Source: Mesostigma viride
Lineage: Eukaryota > Streptophyta > Mesostigmatophyceae > Mesostigmatales > Mesostigmataceae
DNA: 62,000 bases
Direction: 5' to 3'
NCBI GenBank assembly: GCA_009746045.1
Contig: RPFO01000164.1
Location: 1,640,399 to 1,702,398, forward strand
Shown here: one piece after another, positions 35,570 through 46,420 of the stretch
How the letters are laid out: each line of letters begins with the position of its first letter
Numbering within the stretch: position 1 is the stretch's first letter
The notes under the pieces: model-generated
What the model saw: only the letters and a program-made list of their open reading frames with translations
Told to the model about the DNA's origin: nothing
Database searches by the model: none
Translations under genes and position numbers: made by a program

Positions 35570-38500
35570 AGGTTGGCATGCGGGCTGGTGCAGGGGAGGC
35601 CAGCTCGACCCCCCAGGTGTACTCACCCTACCTGGGTGCTCAGGTGGCGGTGCTAGCAGGCACTAGGGAGAAGGGGGGCCACCTGGAGCATGGGACAGCT
35701 GCAGAAGGGGGAAGGGCAGTGTCTCAGGGGATGGGGAATGAGTGGGTTGGAGGCGCTGCAGGGGGGCACACCGCAGCGGGCGGGCCGCCGGTAGGTGGTA
35801 CCTCACCAGACCCTAGTTCAGCACATGTGAATGGTGCGGCGTGCGGTGAGGCAGCCGGGTCGCTCAGTGTACTTAACATGGCCACACGGTTACACAAAGC
35901 ACTAGGGCATGGGCATGCGGGTGAGGAGTGGGCAGCCATGCTAGGGTTCACAGACTTAGTGGATATGTGCAAGCAGGTGTGGTTAAGGTGTCGCAAATGT
36001 CAGGAGCGGGCACCTAAACCGCACAAGTTCCATGCACGTAGGCCAGAGTTTGAGCGAGGTGTGGTGCAGTGTGATGTATTCATGTATGACGACAGAGACT
36101 ACGTGCTTGCAGTGGGCAGGTTCTCCAGGTACAAGGTCATGGTGCCACTTGAGCGCAAGCTGAAGGAGCACTTGTGTGATGCATTGCGTCTCCTCAGGTC
36201 CAAGTTTGGTGTGGCATCTGTGTTGGAGTGCGATCAGCAGTTTGAGTGCTGTGTGGGTGAGCCGGGTGTGGGGAAGATAGAACTTGCTGGGGTAGCTGAC
36301 CACGAGCACCAGGGTCTTGTCGAGCGCCACATACAGACATCGAAGCAGGTGATGGCATGCATGGAGAAGATGAGAACAGGCTCGTATCGTGAGAGGCTGG
36401 TGATCTGCAATGAGATAGAGCAATGTCTCAACAACCGTGTAATGGTCAAGGTGTTGGGTGGGCAGGTGGCAGTCACGCCTAAGGGAGTGGAGATGGGCTT
36501 GTTGTCACCTGAGGCTGTGGAAGAGTACAGGGATTATTTGAGCGATCGTTACGTGCGCATGGTAAAGATGGACCTGCGACGTGGACAGGTTTATGTGCCG
36601 TGCGTGAACGCCAGGGTCTGGGCCTACGCGGAGGGCAGTCATGGAAAACGGGGCCTATGGAGAGGTCCCGGTGTGGTCAAGGAGATCGATCCTGATCACA
36701 TGCTTGCTTCGGTAGCGCTAGAGGACAGTTGCTACGACAAGCTGCTAGCGTGGAAACACCTGCGCCCCTACTATGACGGGCTGGGGCCGCCAGACCCACC
36801 CGCTGAGGAAGGTGTTAGGGACCCCAGTGTGCAGGCTGGGGGTGAGGCGGGGGATCCCGGGGCTGCAGGGGGGGTGAGGGAGGGGGGTGGGCCTGATCAA
36901 CCTACTCGCTCCCTTTCGCCGGAAGCTGGGTTGCCACCTTCCAAGGGCGGTCCCGCTAGCGTGGGGTCGGGCGGTTCGGGGGTTGCCCCAGCCGTTGACG
37001 ACCAGGAGAAGCAGCGCGCCGCGGTACTAGCCCGCCTAGTGGAGCGCCTGCAGGAAGCTCGACGCGCTGCCACGGTGGGCGAGCAGCGGCAGTTGGGGGG
37101 CAACATCTCGCGGGCCGGCAAGGAGCGGGTGGCCGAAGGTGGGATGGTACCACGGTCCGGTGAGGCGGGTGAGCCAGCCGAAGGTGGGGTTGCACGGGCC
37201 GGCGATGCTGGGGCATTGACCGCAGGTGCGGGGCAGCAGGCTGGTGGCGTTGGCGGGTTGGCCGACGCGGGGCCTATATTGCCGAGTGAGGGCGACAGCC
37301 CCATGGACGACAGCGAGGCTGTCGAGGAGAGAGGTGAGCCAGGTGAGCTGGTGGCTGCGGTCTCTAAGCTTGCCAACTGGTATTCGGACGGGCTGGGTAG
37401 TTGTCGATTGGAAGTGGACACTGACGCGGTGGTGTGCTTGCTGGGTGAGGGAGTAGCCAGGCATCTGCCGTGCACTGCGTCCAGGTGGAGGTATGTGGAG
37501 GACTTCTCCGGGTTAGTGAGGATGCCGGTGCGGGGTGAGGTAATGCTGACGATCTTGGGGAGAGAGACGCCGTTTTGCGTGCTCGAGGGGTATGATGGAC
37601 CCGCCATTTTGGGACTTCCTTTCCTGGACCATCCTGATGTGCGGATTCAGAGCTCATTGCTAACCCGAGTAGGTCACGGGTCGATAGAGCTACAGTCTTA
37701 CAAGTCAGTCGAGCCTCTCAGTCGCATTTGCAGCACAGTGGCTAGGCTAGCAGCACTGTCGGGTACGGAGGGTGTAGCGTGGGGCGCTGATCTCCCGCCA
37801 GCTGCTGACCTGGTTATGCCTGCATTACTGCATCCCAACAGCCTAGGAATCACTGAGAGGGACATAGCCGCACATTCCCCGATCACATTCCCTGAGCTTG
37901 TACTGCAGATGTCAACGCCTAGTGGGTTCTCGAGCTGGTGGTGTGCATTCCGTAAGGCACTTGAGGAGTGGCAGGGCTACGGGGTGTATGAACCGCTTGA
38001 CACGGTGCCGAAGGGGGCTAGGGTGCTTCCGCTGAAGATGGTGCTGTCCCACAAGGTGAAGGCAGGTGTGGAGATCTGCTACGTGAGGCCGGTATCACAA
38101 GAGTTTGCAGGTACTAGCCCGCTGGCCAAGGAGGAGCTCTACACCCCAGGGATGGCATGGGACACGTTCAGGATGGTTAGCATGATTTTTCTTAGCTTTC
38201 TGGACGAAGGCAAGGACTACGCGTGTGCGTCCATTGATGTCAAGCGCGCATTCCCTAACTCTAGCGAGGAAGTGGCGCAAGAGGTGTGGGAGGGTACTCC
38301 GCCTCTAGTGGTGCAGACGCCGCCGTTCTGGAAGGAGGTGGTCACGTCTGAGTTCATGGGTCTGTGCAAGGCTATAGAGGGTCTGCAGAGCGCGTCGATT
38401 GTTTGGAGGATAACCCTCATGCGTGCGTTGGGTGAGATCGCAGAGTTTGAGGTATCTCCCTACGACCCATCGTTGTTCGTGGCGCGGATGCCGTCTGGTC

Positions 38501-39456
38501 CTATGTTTGTACAACTGCATGGGGATGACTTGCGTGTCATTGCTTCGCGGTCAGCCTTGCATGCATTCTATGCTGACATTGGGCGGCGGTTCCCAGTGGG
38601 TGAGTTGCAGCAATTGGGGCCGCAGACGCCACGGGTGTTTTGCGGGGTGGTGCAAACCCTGCGGGTGGTGTCGGGTAAGCACCGGATGCACTTGGGTATT
38701 CCTGACAAGTACAGGGAGGAGCTCATGCGCGATGTGGAGGAGTTGTGCGCCAAGGGTTTGTGGAGCAGATTGCGTGGCAAGCTCGGCTGGATGGCAGCGG
38801 TGTGTGGGCCTGACCTGCTGGTGTTAAGTAGGACTGTGGATGAGGTGTTGGCTCTCGTTTCTCCGTCTGTGATCAAGCAGTATGTTGCTGAGAGCCAGGG
38901 TGTAGTACTTTCTGGTTTGTCTCTTTCTCAGCCGATTGTGTTGCATTGCTTTGCTGACACGTCTGGCGAGGGCAGGGAGCTCACCAAGACGAGAGCTCGC
39001 ATGGGCGGCTTGTTTGTGCTCTCCAACCCCAAGGGCAATGGTTCGCTCTGTGGGTGGTACTCTAGGTTGTGCCGCAGGGTGGCAGTTGGATCGGATACCA
39101 ATGAGTGTCGCGGGGTGTGTGAGTGCATCAAGGCGTCCCTGTATCTAGAGCAATTTCTGCGCTGGATGGGCAAGTGGCTGGATGCTCGTTTGGTACTGAC
39201 CACGACTGTGCATACCGACAGTCAGCCGCTTGTGAGTTTCATTCTCAACAGCCTGTCCAGGACGCGCGACCTGGATTTCCTACTACTCAAGGAACTGTCA
39301 TACGCAGTGAGCGTGCTTCATCTACCTGGGAAGCTCAACCCGGCTGATGCGCTGACCAAGCTGTTTGCTGGGGCGCGCGACCAGTATCGCCTCCTGCGGA
39401 TGGTCATGGGGGGCTCTCTCGGGGATCTGCAAGGACTGCTGGAGGGTTTGATGTAG
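35563..39456 (+). CDS. pol: Copia Pol: integrase, protease-like, reverse transcriptase, RNase H
   Basis: Open in the Gag frame from just after the UGA; first ATG at 35578 (numbering from it, 1292 aa). Integrase: H106-X4-H111...C137-X2-C140 zinc site, then D166, D219, E249 (QCDVFMYDD, LECDQQFE, GLVERH). Protease-like domain at about 610-700: LEVDTDAVVCLL (D614) and AILGLPFLDHPDV. RT: GARVLPLKMVLSHKVKAG, IDVKRAFPN (D887) and QLHGDDLRV (D983/D984; HGDD replaces the usual YVDD). RNase H: FADTSGEG (D1127) and HTDSQP (D1214), ending HLPGKLNPADALTKLF. The usual site for copia protease, between Gag and integrase, holds only about 100 low-complexity residues. Confidence 0.93.
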   Translation, partial: LGEVGMRAGAGEASSTPQVYSPYLGAQVAVLAGTREKGGHLEHGTAAEGGRAVSQGMGNEWVGGAAGGHTAAGGPPVGGTSPDPSSAHVNGAACGEAAGSLSVLNMATRLHKALGHGHAGEEWAAMLGFTDLVDMCKQVWLRCRKCQERAPKPHKFHARRPEFERGVVQCDVFMYDDRDYVLAVGRFSRYKVMVPLERKLKEHLCDALRLLRSKFGVASVLECDQQFECCVGEPGVGKIELAGVADHEHQGLVERHIQTSKQVMACMEKMRTGSYRERLVICNEIEQCLNNRVMVKVLGGQVAVTPKGVEMGLLSPEAVEEYRDYLSDRYVRMVKMDLRRGQVYVPCVNARVWAYAEGSHGKRGLWRGPGVVKEIDPDHMLASVALEDSCYDKLLAWKHLRPYYDGLGPPDPPAEEGVRDPSVQAGGEAGDPGAAGGVREGGGPDQPTRSLSPEAGLPPSKGGPASVGSGGSGVAPAVDDQEKQRAAVLARLVERLQEARRAATVGEQRQLGGNISRAGKERVAEGGMVPRSGEAGEPAEGGVARAGDAGALTAGAGQQAGGVGGLADAGPILPSEGDSPMDDSEAVEERGEPGELVAAVSKLANWYSDGLGSCRLEVDTDAVVCLLGEGVARHLPCTASRWRYVEDFSGLVRMPVRGEVMLTILGRETPFCVLEGYDGPAILGLPFLDHPDVRIQSSLLTRVGHGSIELQSYKSVEPLSRICSTVARLAALSGTEGVAWGADLPPAADLVMPALLHPNSLGITERDIAAHSPITFPELVLQMSTPSGFSSWWCAFRKALEEWQGYGVYEPLDTVPKGARVLPLKMVLSHKVKAGVEICYVRPVSQEFAGTSPLAKEELYTPGMAWDTFRMVSMIFLSFLDEGKDYACASIDVKRAFPNSSEEVAQEVWEGTPPLVVQTPPFWKEVVTSEFMGLCKAIEGLQSASIVWRITLMRALGEIAEFEVSPYDPSLFVARMPSGPMFVQLHGDDLRVIASRSALHAFYADIGRRFPVGELQQLGPQTPRVFCGVVQTLRVVSGKHRMHLGIPDKYREELMRDVEELCAKGLWSRLRGKLGWMAAVCGPDLLVLSRTVDEVLALVSPSVIKQYVAESQGVVLSGLSLSQPIVLHCFADTSGEGRELTKTRARMGGLFVLSNPKGNGSLCGWYSRLCRRVAVGSDTNECRGVCECIKASLYLEQFLRWMGKWLDARLVLTTTVHTDSQPLVSFILNSLSRTRDLDFLLLKELSYAVSVLHLPGKLNPADALTKLFAGARDQYRLLRMVMGGSLGDLQGLLEGLM

Positions 39457-39930
39457 ATCTGGGCAATGGACCATGTGGCATGAGAATTTCAGGCTGGCAG
39501 GCGTTGGGACGCATTACATGTGGGCTGGGAATGACCCCTGGATCGAGCCCATCTCAGGATGACCCAGTACGGTTGGATAACTCTATCTTGGTGGGGATGT
39601 ACCTGATGGGATGGTCCTGGGTTGAGGACCTGATCGGAGGCGGGGACTGTGGTTGGTGATGTGTGAAAGTCCGTGGGTTCAGGGTGTGGTTGGTGTTGGA
39701 GCCGAGGGTGGTCTTTTGATCAGTCTTGTATTCTCGCTTGCTTACTTGACTTACTGACAGATGCTGGTTGTACTACCAGGGCGTGAATGGGCGCCAAGTG
39801 AGGGGTGCGGACTCCCCTAGTACATAGCGTCCTGTGTTAGTGCTTCCTGGTGAGGTGTCTGTCGGTTACTCTCGAGCTGAGTGAGATAATGATTGGTGGG
39901 ATGTGTGACTGCTCGGGAAAAAGCGGCTGG
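39457..39930. other. Copia 3' untranslated region
   Basis: About 470 bp between the Pol stop and the 3' LTR without an open frame of note; ends with the purine-rich GGGAAAAAGCGG before CTGG and the LTR. Confidence 0.6.
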
Positions 39931-40513
39931 TGTTATATTATAGGTTTCAGCTCGCAGTCACATGGAAATAATTAATGATTGTGTGCCGGTACTTAGCCAT
40001 TTTGTGGTTCGAGGCGTTCGGGTTAATTCGGCGCATTGGGACTTAGCCGTTTTGAGGTTCGGCTGAATTTTGGCTTGTGTGATCCACAACGATTTAAGTT
40101 ACGCTGTGTGCGTTATGCCTCGTGAGTTACGCCCTAGACTTTGGCTGTGCGGCACTGGTCCGGTACTGAGGTGCGGACTAGGATTCTGGGTACTGCCGGC
40201 TGGCGTGACAAGTGGCGAGATACTGGTGTGTGTCGATTGGTCGGTACTCGGCTGGTGTGTTGTAACGGAGATGTGTAACGGAGATGCGTTCCCAGGCTTG
40301 CGTCGGTGCCTAGCGCTGCAGGCTAGCCTAGCCGCCTGACAGACGATGATGATCCAAAAGCCAGCATTGTGTTGCGGCGGTCCAACGGTTGTTGCTGCTA
40401 TGCTGGCAATGGCTATGGTTGCGCTGGTAAATTAAGCTGGGGGCTTGGCTCTGAGTTTGTAACCTGATTACCGTAAAATTATCCTTTAATAAAATTCGAA
40501 CTCGATTTTAACA
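39931..40513 (+). repeat. 3' LTR of the copia element
   Basis: 583 bp, differing from the 5' LTR by one A/G (CAGCGC vs CGGCGC) and one A/C (ATCATTT vs ATCCTTT). Confidence 0.95.
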
Positions 40514-40518
40514 GTGGC

Positions 40519-40910
40519 GGCCCTGCCGCGCGCGGGCTGGGGCACGCCAGGTGAGGACATAACGTGACTCCAGGCTGCTGGGCGGGCTTGATGCCAGCTA
40601 GTCTAAATGATGTGTCTACCTGATCTGTGCGGGCCAGGTGCCCGGCTAGGCCCAGGCGCCAGGCTGTGCCTAAGAATGTGGGAAACATAGGGCAAATCAC
40701 TGATCAGCGTACAAATCCTCATAATTACTAATGTGCAAAACAATTTAAGGGGATGTTAAGGGCCTTGCGCAGCATCTATAGGTGATGTTGCTGTCGAGGC
40801 GTTGCTCCAGCTCGATCCTGCGCGCGTACGTCGGTGTCCAGGTCTCGGCGCCGTAGGTCAGGATCGTCAGAATGATGACCTTGAAGACTAAAGGTGCGAT
40901 TAAAGGCGGC
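40519..40910 (-). mobile_element. LINE G, ORF2 3' end right of the copia insertion
   Basis: Reverse strand resembles LINE E and LINE D ORF2 C-termini (TILTYGAETWTPTYARR near 40865-40810; a degenerate GHLARTDQVDTSFRLAG near 40650-40590). It is interrupted by stops. Confidence 0.7.
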
Positions 40911-40929
40911 CGGTATATATATATATATT

Positions 40930-43079
40930 AAAAATATAATTACTTACAGCAGAGTGAAATCACTCAAACCAAAGCAAACGCCCAGCTATAAACCTATATA
41001 CAGAGCCATGTCAAAGCTCTATACTACGATAATTAATGGAAACGCCTAACGGGAGGAACCTAATAGCCCTGCTGCACCGCAAAATCAGCCCGCGTACGGC
41101 GGATCGAGCATGATGTCAGCCATGGCCCGAGTCAGCGCCACCGACAAGCGCTGCATGACGCCAATATGACGTCCAGGACCGCGCCGACCATGGGGCCCGC
41201 TGGCCCTCCAGGTCCAGCCGGTCCTCCCGGAGCCGGCAACACTCCTTGAAGAAGGCGCAGGTCAGGGGCCCCATGGCCCCAAACTCCTCCAGCACAAAGG
41301 GCACCACACGATGGTGCCCGACGTCGCCGTAGGCCAGGAGCTTGGCCCGCTCCGCCCGGTCCGCCGTGTAACCTGCCGTGAGGGAGGCCCCAGCCACGTG
41401 GCTAAGAGCCAAGGGCCGCGCCACCGAAACGTCAATAAGCAGATGCCGGCCACCCGGCCCCCTCAAAGTCCAGCACCACGATGTCAGGCCGGTGGTAGGG
41501 GGAATAGAAGGCAGCGCCATCCGCATCCTCAGACCGGATGTTCGCGTGGGGGAAAACCGACCGAATTAACCATGCATGGCGAGCACCACCGTCAGGAGGA
41601 CAGTGTGCAAATACAAATACCAATTCTGATTCTGTTGGCCCCCCATGCAGGCAAGGTAGTGAGTCCCCGTGGGATCCAGTGGCTGCCCACAGCTACCACA
41701 AGGCCGCCGGAACAAGAGGCTGCGGGGCAAATAGCTGGTGCCGGAGTGCCACCGAGTAGTGGCTGGGAGCTAAGGCGAATGGGGGGGCCATGGGAAGAGC
41801 ACGAAGGTACGCTGAGCCCACACTCCGCAAGGAAAGCGAGAACAGCCATGCACGCACGTCCCTGGGCGTTGAGGTCCGCGAAAAGAGCCATCCAATCAGC
41901 CGTGTGCAGAATACCCGCGTAGGTTTTCTGGTGTTTATCGATGACGCGAGCAGGGAATGCGGCGGGAGATTGAACGCCGGAGGCGACCGAGGGAGTGCCG
42001 CGAGGGAGGTGGCGCTGTACCGCCTGAGCGGCACGGACGGCCGGGACGGGAGAACAGGCCTGCTGGATCTCAGCATAGGCCTCCTGGATGGCGGTGACGA
42101 AGGGCAAAGGGCTGCTGGGGTCCAGGAGGTCAGGCGCTGCCGTTGCCAAAATTAAGGGGCCGGCAGGAGCCGGCAGCTTTCCGCCCACGACTGAGCGACG
42201 GAGCCCAAAAATGCTGCTGGGGCCAGCCGGGCGGCACGAGTCAGACCACAGCCACCCATCCGTGCAGGCAGGGACGCAATGCGAATAGCATGTGGCGGTA
42301 GGGCGGGGCACGGGACCAGCTGCGCCAAGGCCGACTGGATGCGTTCGTCGTGGCCCTCGGCGGCCAGCCGGACCTGAGCCGGAAGAGCGCCCCGGAGCCA
42401 GTGAACGACGCGAGGGTGAGCGCAAAACCACAGAAGCAGACCCTTGGTCTGCGAATCATGAAGGCGCGCAATCAAGGGCAGTACCTCAGTGCGTGCCTCG
42501 AGGGCGGCCCGCAGAGCATCGATGACAAACTTGGGGTCGCCAACCGGAACGTACGCCGAGGACATCCAACCCATGGAGGCGCTCGTACCGTCCCAAGAGC
42601 TGGGGCGGAAAGCTGGAGCAATCACCTTGGGGCGAGTACACCGCGCACTTGGCCAGGGTCAACTGGAGGTTGATGTCGGCCACCGCGGTCTGCAGTGCCA
42701 GCAGAGCCGCGGTGGTGTCCGGCACAGGGCCTAGGAGGTAGATATCATCCAAGTAGGCCTTGATAGCGACCGCCGGGTGGGCAGCATGGACCGCTTGGAG
42801 GCAACCCTGGAGGGGGGCGGCAAAGTACAGGGGTCCCAGGGGGTCCCCTTGCTGGCCGGGTGCCCGACCGCGACAGCAGGCCGCCGCGAGTGTCGTCCTC
42901 CATGATGTGAACCAGTTGGCCGGGCTGGCTGGCCGTAGCACACGGCTGTCCAAGCGTACAAGTCCTCGAAGGACTCCATGACTGCCGCAAACATGCTGGC
43001 GCGGGACAAACTGTTGAACGCGTTGTGGCAGTCGACCTTGACGACAGCGTGGGTGGGGTGGGCCTCGAGGTAGGCCTGC
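40930..43079 (-). mobile_element. TA-targeted LINE copy 1 (RT + CCHC + RLE-like), 5' truncated
   Basis: On the minus strand it starts inside RT motif A (VVKVDCHNAFNSLSRASMF). QGDPLGPLYFAAPLQGCLQA and YLDDIYLLGP follow, then GRYERLHGLDVLG, ARMGGCGLTRAARLAPAAFL, a CGSCGQPLDPTGTHYLAC-type zinc motif region and the PD...D...K C-terminal domain (41526-41116). Frameshifts are present. The 3' end is TAATTATATTTTT in a (TA)n tract at about 40914-40929. No AP-type endonuclease is seen, so this is an R2-like architecture as far as preserved. Confidence 0.82.
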
Positions 43080-43093
43080 ACCGAATATATATT

Positions 43094-43340
43094 ATAAAAA
43101 TATAATTACTTACAACAGAGTGAAATCACTCAAACCAAAGCAAACGCCCAGCTATAAACCTATATACAGAGCCATGTCAAAGCTCTATACTACGATAAGA
43201 CCAATGGAAACGCCTAACGGGAGGAACCTAATAGCCCTGCTGCACCGCAAAATCAGCCCGCGTACGGCGGAGCATGATGTCAGCCATGGCCCGAGTCAGC
43301 GCCACCGACAAGCGCTGACGCCAATATGACGTCCAGGTCC
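43094..43340 (-). mobile_element. TA-targeted LINE copy 2, 3' end only
   Basis: About 250 bp: last codons and 3' UTR of the same family, minus strand. ACCGAATATATAT occurs on both sides (43080-43092 and 43341-43353), consistent with a target duplication. Confidence 0.8.
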
Positions 43341-43359
43341 ACCGAATATATATACTATG

Positions 43360-45051
43360 CGGTGTACTCGCCCCAAGGTGATTGCTCCGGCTTTCCGCCC
43401 CAGCTCTTGGGCCGGGACGAGCGCCTCCATGGGTTGGATGTCCTCGGCGTTCCGGTTGGCGACCCCGCGTTTGTCATCGATGCTCTGCGGGCCGCCCTCG
43501 AGGCACGCACTGAGGTACTGCCCTTGATTGCGCGCCTTCATGATTCGCAGACCAAGGGTCTGCTTCTGTGGTTTTGCGCGCACCCTCGCGTCGTTCACTG
43601 GCTCCGGGGCGCTCTTCCGGCTCAGGTCCGGCCGGCTGGCCGCCGAGGGCCACGACGAACGCATCCAGTCGGCCTTGGCGCAGCTGGTCCCGGGCCCCGA
43701 CCTCCCGCCACATGCTATTCGCATTGCCTCCCTGCCTGCACGGATGGGTGGCTGCGGTCTGACTCGTGCCGCCCGGCTGGCCCCAGCAGCATTTTTGGGC
43801 TCCGTCGCTCAGTCGTGGGCGGAAAGCTGCCGGCTCCTGCCCCTTTTGGCAACGGCAGCGCCTGACCTCCTGGACCCCAGCAGCCCTTTGCCCTTCGTCA
43901 CCGCCATCCAGGAGGCCTATGCTGAGATCCAGCAGGCCTGTTCTCCCGTCCGTGCCGCTCAGGCGGTACAGCGCCACCTCCCTCGCGGCACTCCCTCGGT
44001 CGCCTCCGTTCAATCTCCCGCCGCATTCCCTGCTCGCGTCATCGATAAACACCAGAAAACCTACGCGGGTATTCTGCACACGGCTGATTGGATTGCTCTT
44101 TTCGCGGACCTCAACGCCCAGGGACGTGCGTGGCTGTTCTCGCTTTCCTTGCGGAGTGTGGGCTCGGCGTACCTTCGTGCTCTTCCCATGGCCCCCCCAT
44201 TCGCCTTGGCTCCCAGCCACTACTCGGCGGTGGCGCTCCGGCACCAGCTATTTGCCCCGCAGCCTCTTGTTCCGGCCGGGCGGCCTTGTGGTAGCTGTGG
44301 GCAGCCGCTGGATCCCACGGGGACTCACTACCTTGCCTGCATATGGGGGGCCAACAGAATCAGAATTGGTATTTGTATTTGCACACTGTCCTCCTGACGG
44401 TGGTGCTCGCCATGATTCGGTCGGTTTTCCCCCACGCGAACATCCGGTCCGAGGATGCGGATGGCGCTGCATGCCTTCTATTCCCCCAACCACCGGCCTG
44501 ACATCGTGGTGCTGGACTTTGAGGGGGGTGGCCGGCATCTGCTTATTGACGTTTCGGTGGCGCGGCCCTTGGCTCTTAGCCACGTGGCTGGGGCCTCCCT
44601 CACGGCAGGTTACACGGCGGACCGGGCGGAGCGGGCCAAGCTCCTGGCCTACGGCGACGTCGGGCACCATCGTGTGGTGCCCTTTGTCCTGGAGGAGTTT
44701 GGGGCCATGGGGCCCCTGACCTCCGCCTTCTTCAAGGAGTGTTGCCGGCTCCGGGAGGACCGGCTGGACCTGGAGGGCCAGCGGGCCCCATGGTCGGCGC
44801 GGACCTGGACGTCATATTGGCGTCAGCGCTTGTCGGTGGCGCTGACTCGGGCCATGGCTGACATCATGCTCCGCCGTACGCGGGCTGATTTTGCGGTGCA
44901 GCAGGGCTTAGTATTAGGTTCCTCCCGTTAGGCGTTTCCATCATGGTCTTATCGTAGTATAGAGCTTTGACATGGCTCTGTATAAAGGTTTATAGCTGGG
45001 CGTTTGCTTTGGTTTGAGTGATTTCACTCTGCTGTAAGTAATTATATTTTT
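43360..45051 (+). mobile_element. TA-targeted LINE copy 3, 5' truncated
   Basis: The 15-bp duplication AATATATATACTATG (43345-43359 and 45052-45066) bounds it. Starts at AVYSPQGDCSGFPPQLLGRD. Coding then shifts frame near 43640 and after the zinc motif CGSCGQPLDPTGTHYLAC (about 44285-44338). The last frame holds RPDIVVLDFEGGGRHLLIDV to 44931. The 3' UTR is nearly identical to the insert in LINE B. Confidence 0.87.
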
Positions 45052-45079
45052 AATATATATACTATGGGGACGTTGCTTT

Positions 45080-46420
45080 GATGAGAAAATTCTTGACCTG
45101 CTTTTAAGCATATTGCACAGGCTGTATCCTTTCAAAAATCAGAGCGCCGTAACAGGCGTACAAACTCCTTGATGAAGTCCTGTTTGTATGAACAAAACCT
45201 AGAAAAACGATGTAACTGGCTGAGGACCACACCATACTTGGCTGTATCTGAGAGAGCGCACGTCGGTGGCAGGAAAAGGAATTGACTAGATCATGCTGAA
45301 CTTCGGCTCTAGACGCTTGTCATAGATCCTGGTACGCCGCGCACGTCGATTGTGGGTAATGTTGAGATCAAGGTACTTGCATTAATCGCCATGGCAGCAG
45401 AAGAAGTAAGCTTGAGCGTGAGCGAAGCTTGCGGATAAATACCTGGTCTCCCGGGAGCTTGATACAGATGAGCATGGAAGCTAGGGTTGTCCATGGAAAT
45501 AACATCATCAATATCAAGGAGACAACCATCAATATATCTGCAAGTCTGCACAAAACGTGTAAGTGTCTGTTTAATTGTCCCAATTGCAGCAATAAGTTAC
45601 ATTCCATGAAGTCGACTCGGCGAGCTCGAATGTATACAGATACAAGTTGGCTAATAGCCTGGTGGGGCAATTGGTCCCCATGCATAGGCATGCCAATCGT
45701 TTGCTTTGTAAACCTGACCTGCAAAGGAGATAAATGTATTGTCGACTAGCTAGAAATTTGATCCACTGCTTGAGGCAACTAGCGGTGACGAGCTCGGCGC
45801 TAGCTGTTGGTGTTAATTCGCAATTTTTTCTTTGAAAGGCATGCCTAAGATGTAACCTTTCGCACTTCCTCAGCGGTAAGCCATGCCACCACTGTTTTCT
45901 TCTGAGCATGAACGAGCATGGTAGGGCTGGACTGCAGCGGTCTGCATCGCGGTGCATAGACAGGGCGATCAATAAGCTTTCCCAGCCGATGGGTCAATCA
46001 AGTCTTGCAGATCTAGTGTGGTGTACAAAGTGGTAAAATCATAAGGATCAAACTGTACCGGAGATCTTTTCTGTAGCAAAGTCTTGGTACGGCTAAAAAG
46101 TTGTAGACGTTCCCGCACCTGGAAAGAGTTGATGACAAGCCAGCTGCCTGGGCTTCTGATGCCAGCGCACGCCAAAGTGCGTTGCCATAAAGTGTTGGCA
46201 TGCATCAGGGAGCAATTGATTAAGTGCGTAACAAATCCACTTAGACAGCGGCTTAAGGGGGGCTTTATGTGATGCAGAAATTCCCCTGACCTCAAGCGGG
46301 GTCTTATGGACTTTACGTAAGAAATAAAAATATGGAAGAGTTGGGCCGTGGGGGGCAGCTGGCGCAGTAGCATTCAAAGGTGCATTGCTATTATTGCTAA
46401 TATTAGCTACATAACTGCCC
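45080..46420 (-). pseudogene. Decayed Penelope-like element reverse transcriptase
   Basis: Minus-strand pieces in different frames, in order: LPYFYFLRKVHKTPLEVRGI and KPLSKWICYALNQLLPD (fingers; LxKxHK and PLSKW are PLE-typical), FDPYDFTTLYTTLDLQDLI (motif A), TIGMPMHGDQLPHQAISQLV (motif B), CRYIDGCLLDIDDVISMDNP (motif C, YIDG instead of Y-DD), and KYGVVLSQLHRFSRFCSYKQ (thumb). Several frameshifts; not functional. The GIY-YIG endonuclease was not found. Confidence 0.72.

Larger units (their letters stand above)
33713..40513 (+). mobile_element. Complete Ty1/copia-type LTR retrotransposon
   Basis: Two 583-bp LTRs (33713-34295, 39931-40513), TGTTATATTA...TTTTAACA, differ at two positions. The 5-bp target duplication GTGGC is at 33708-33712 and 40514-40518. 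Internal region: Gag (34336-35562) and Pol (35578-39456) in the same frame, separated by one UGA. RT, RNase H and integrase are copia-like. The 6.8-kb copy has no internal damage, so it may be active. A tRNA primer-binding site is not obvious after the 5' LTR (TGTACTAGGACGGGG). A short purine run (39915-39926) precedes the 3' LTR. Confidence 0.95.
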
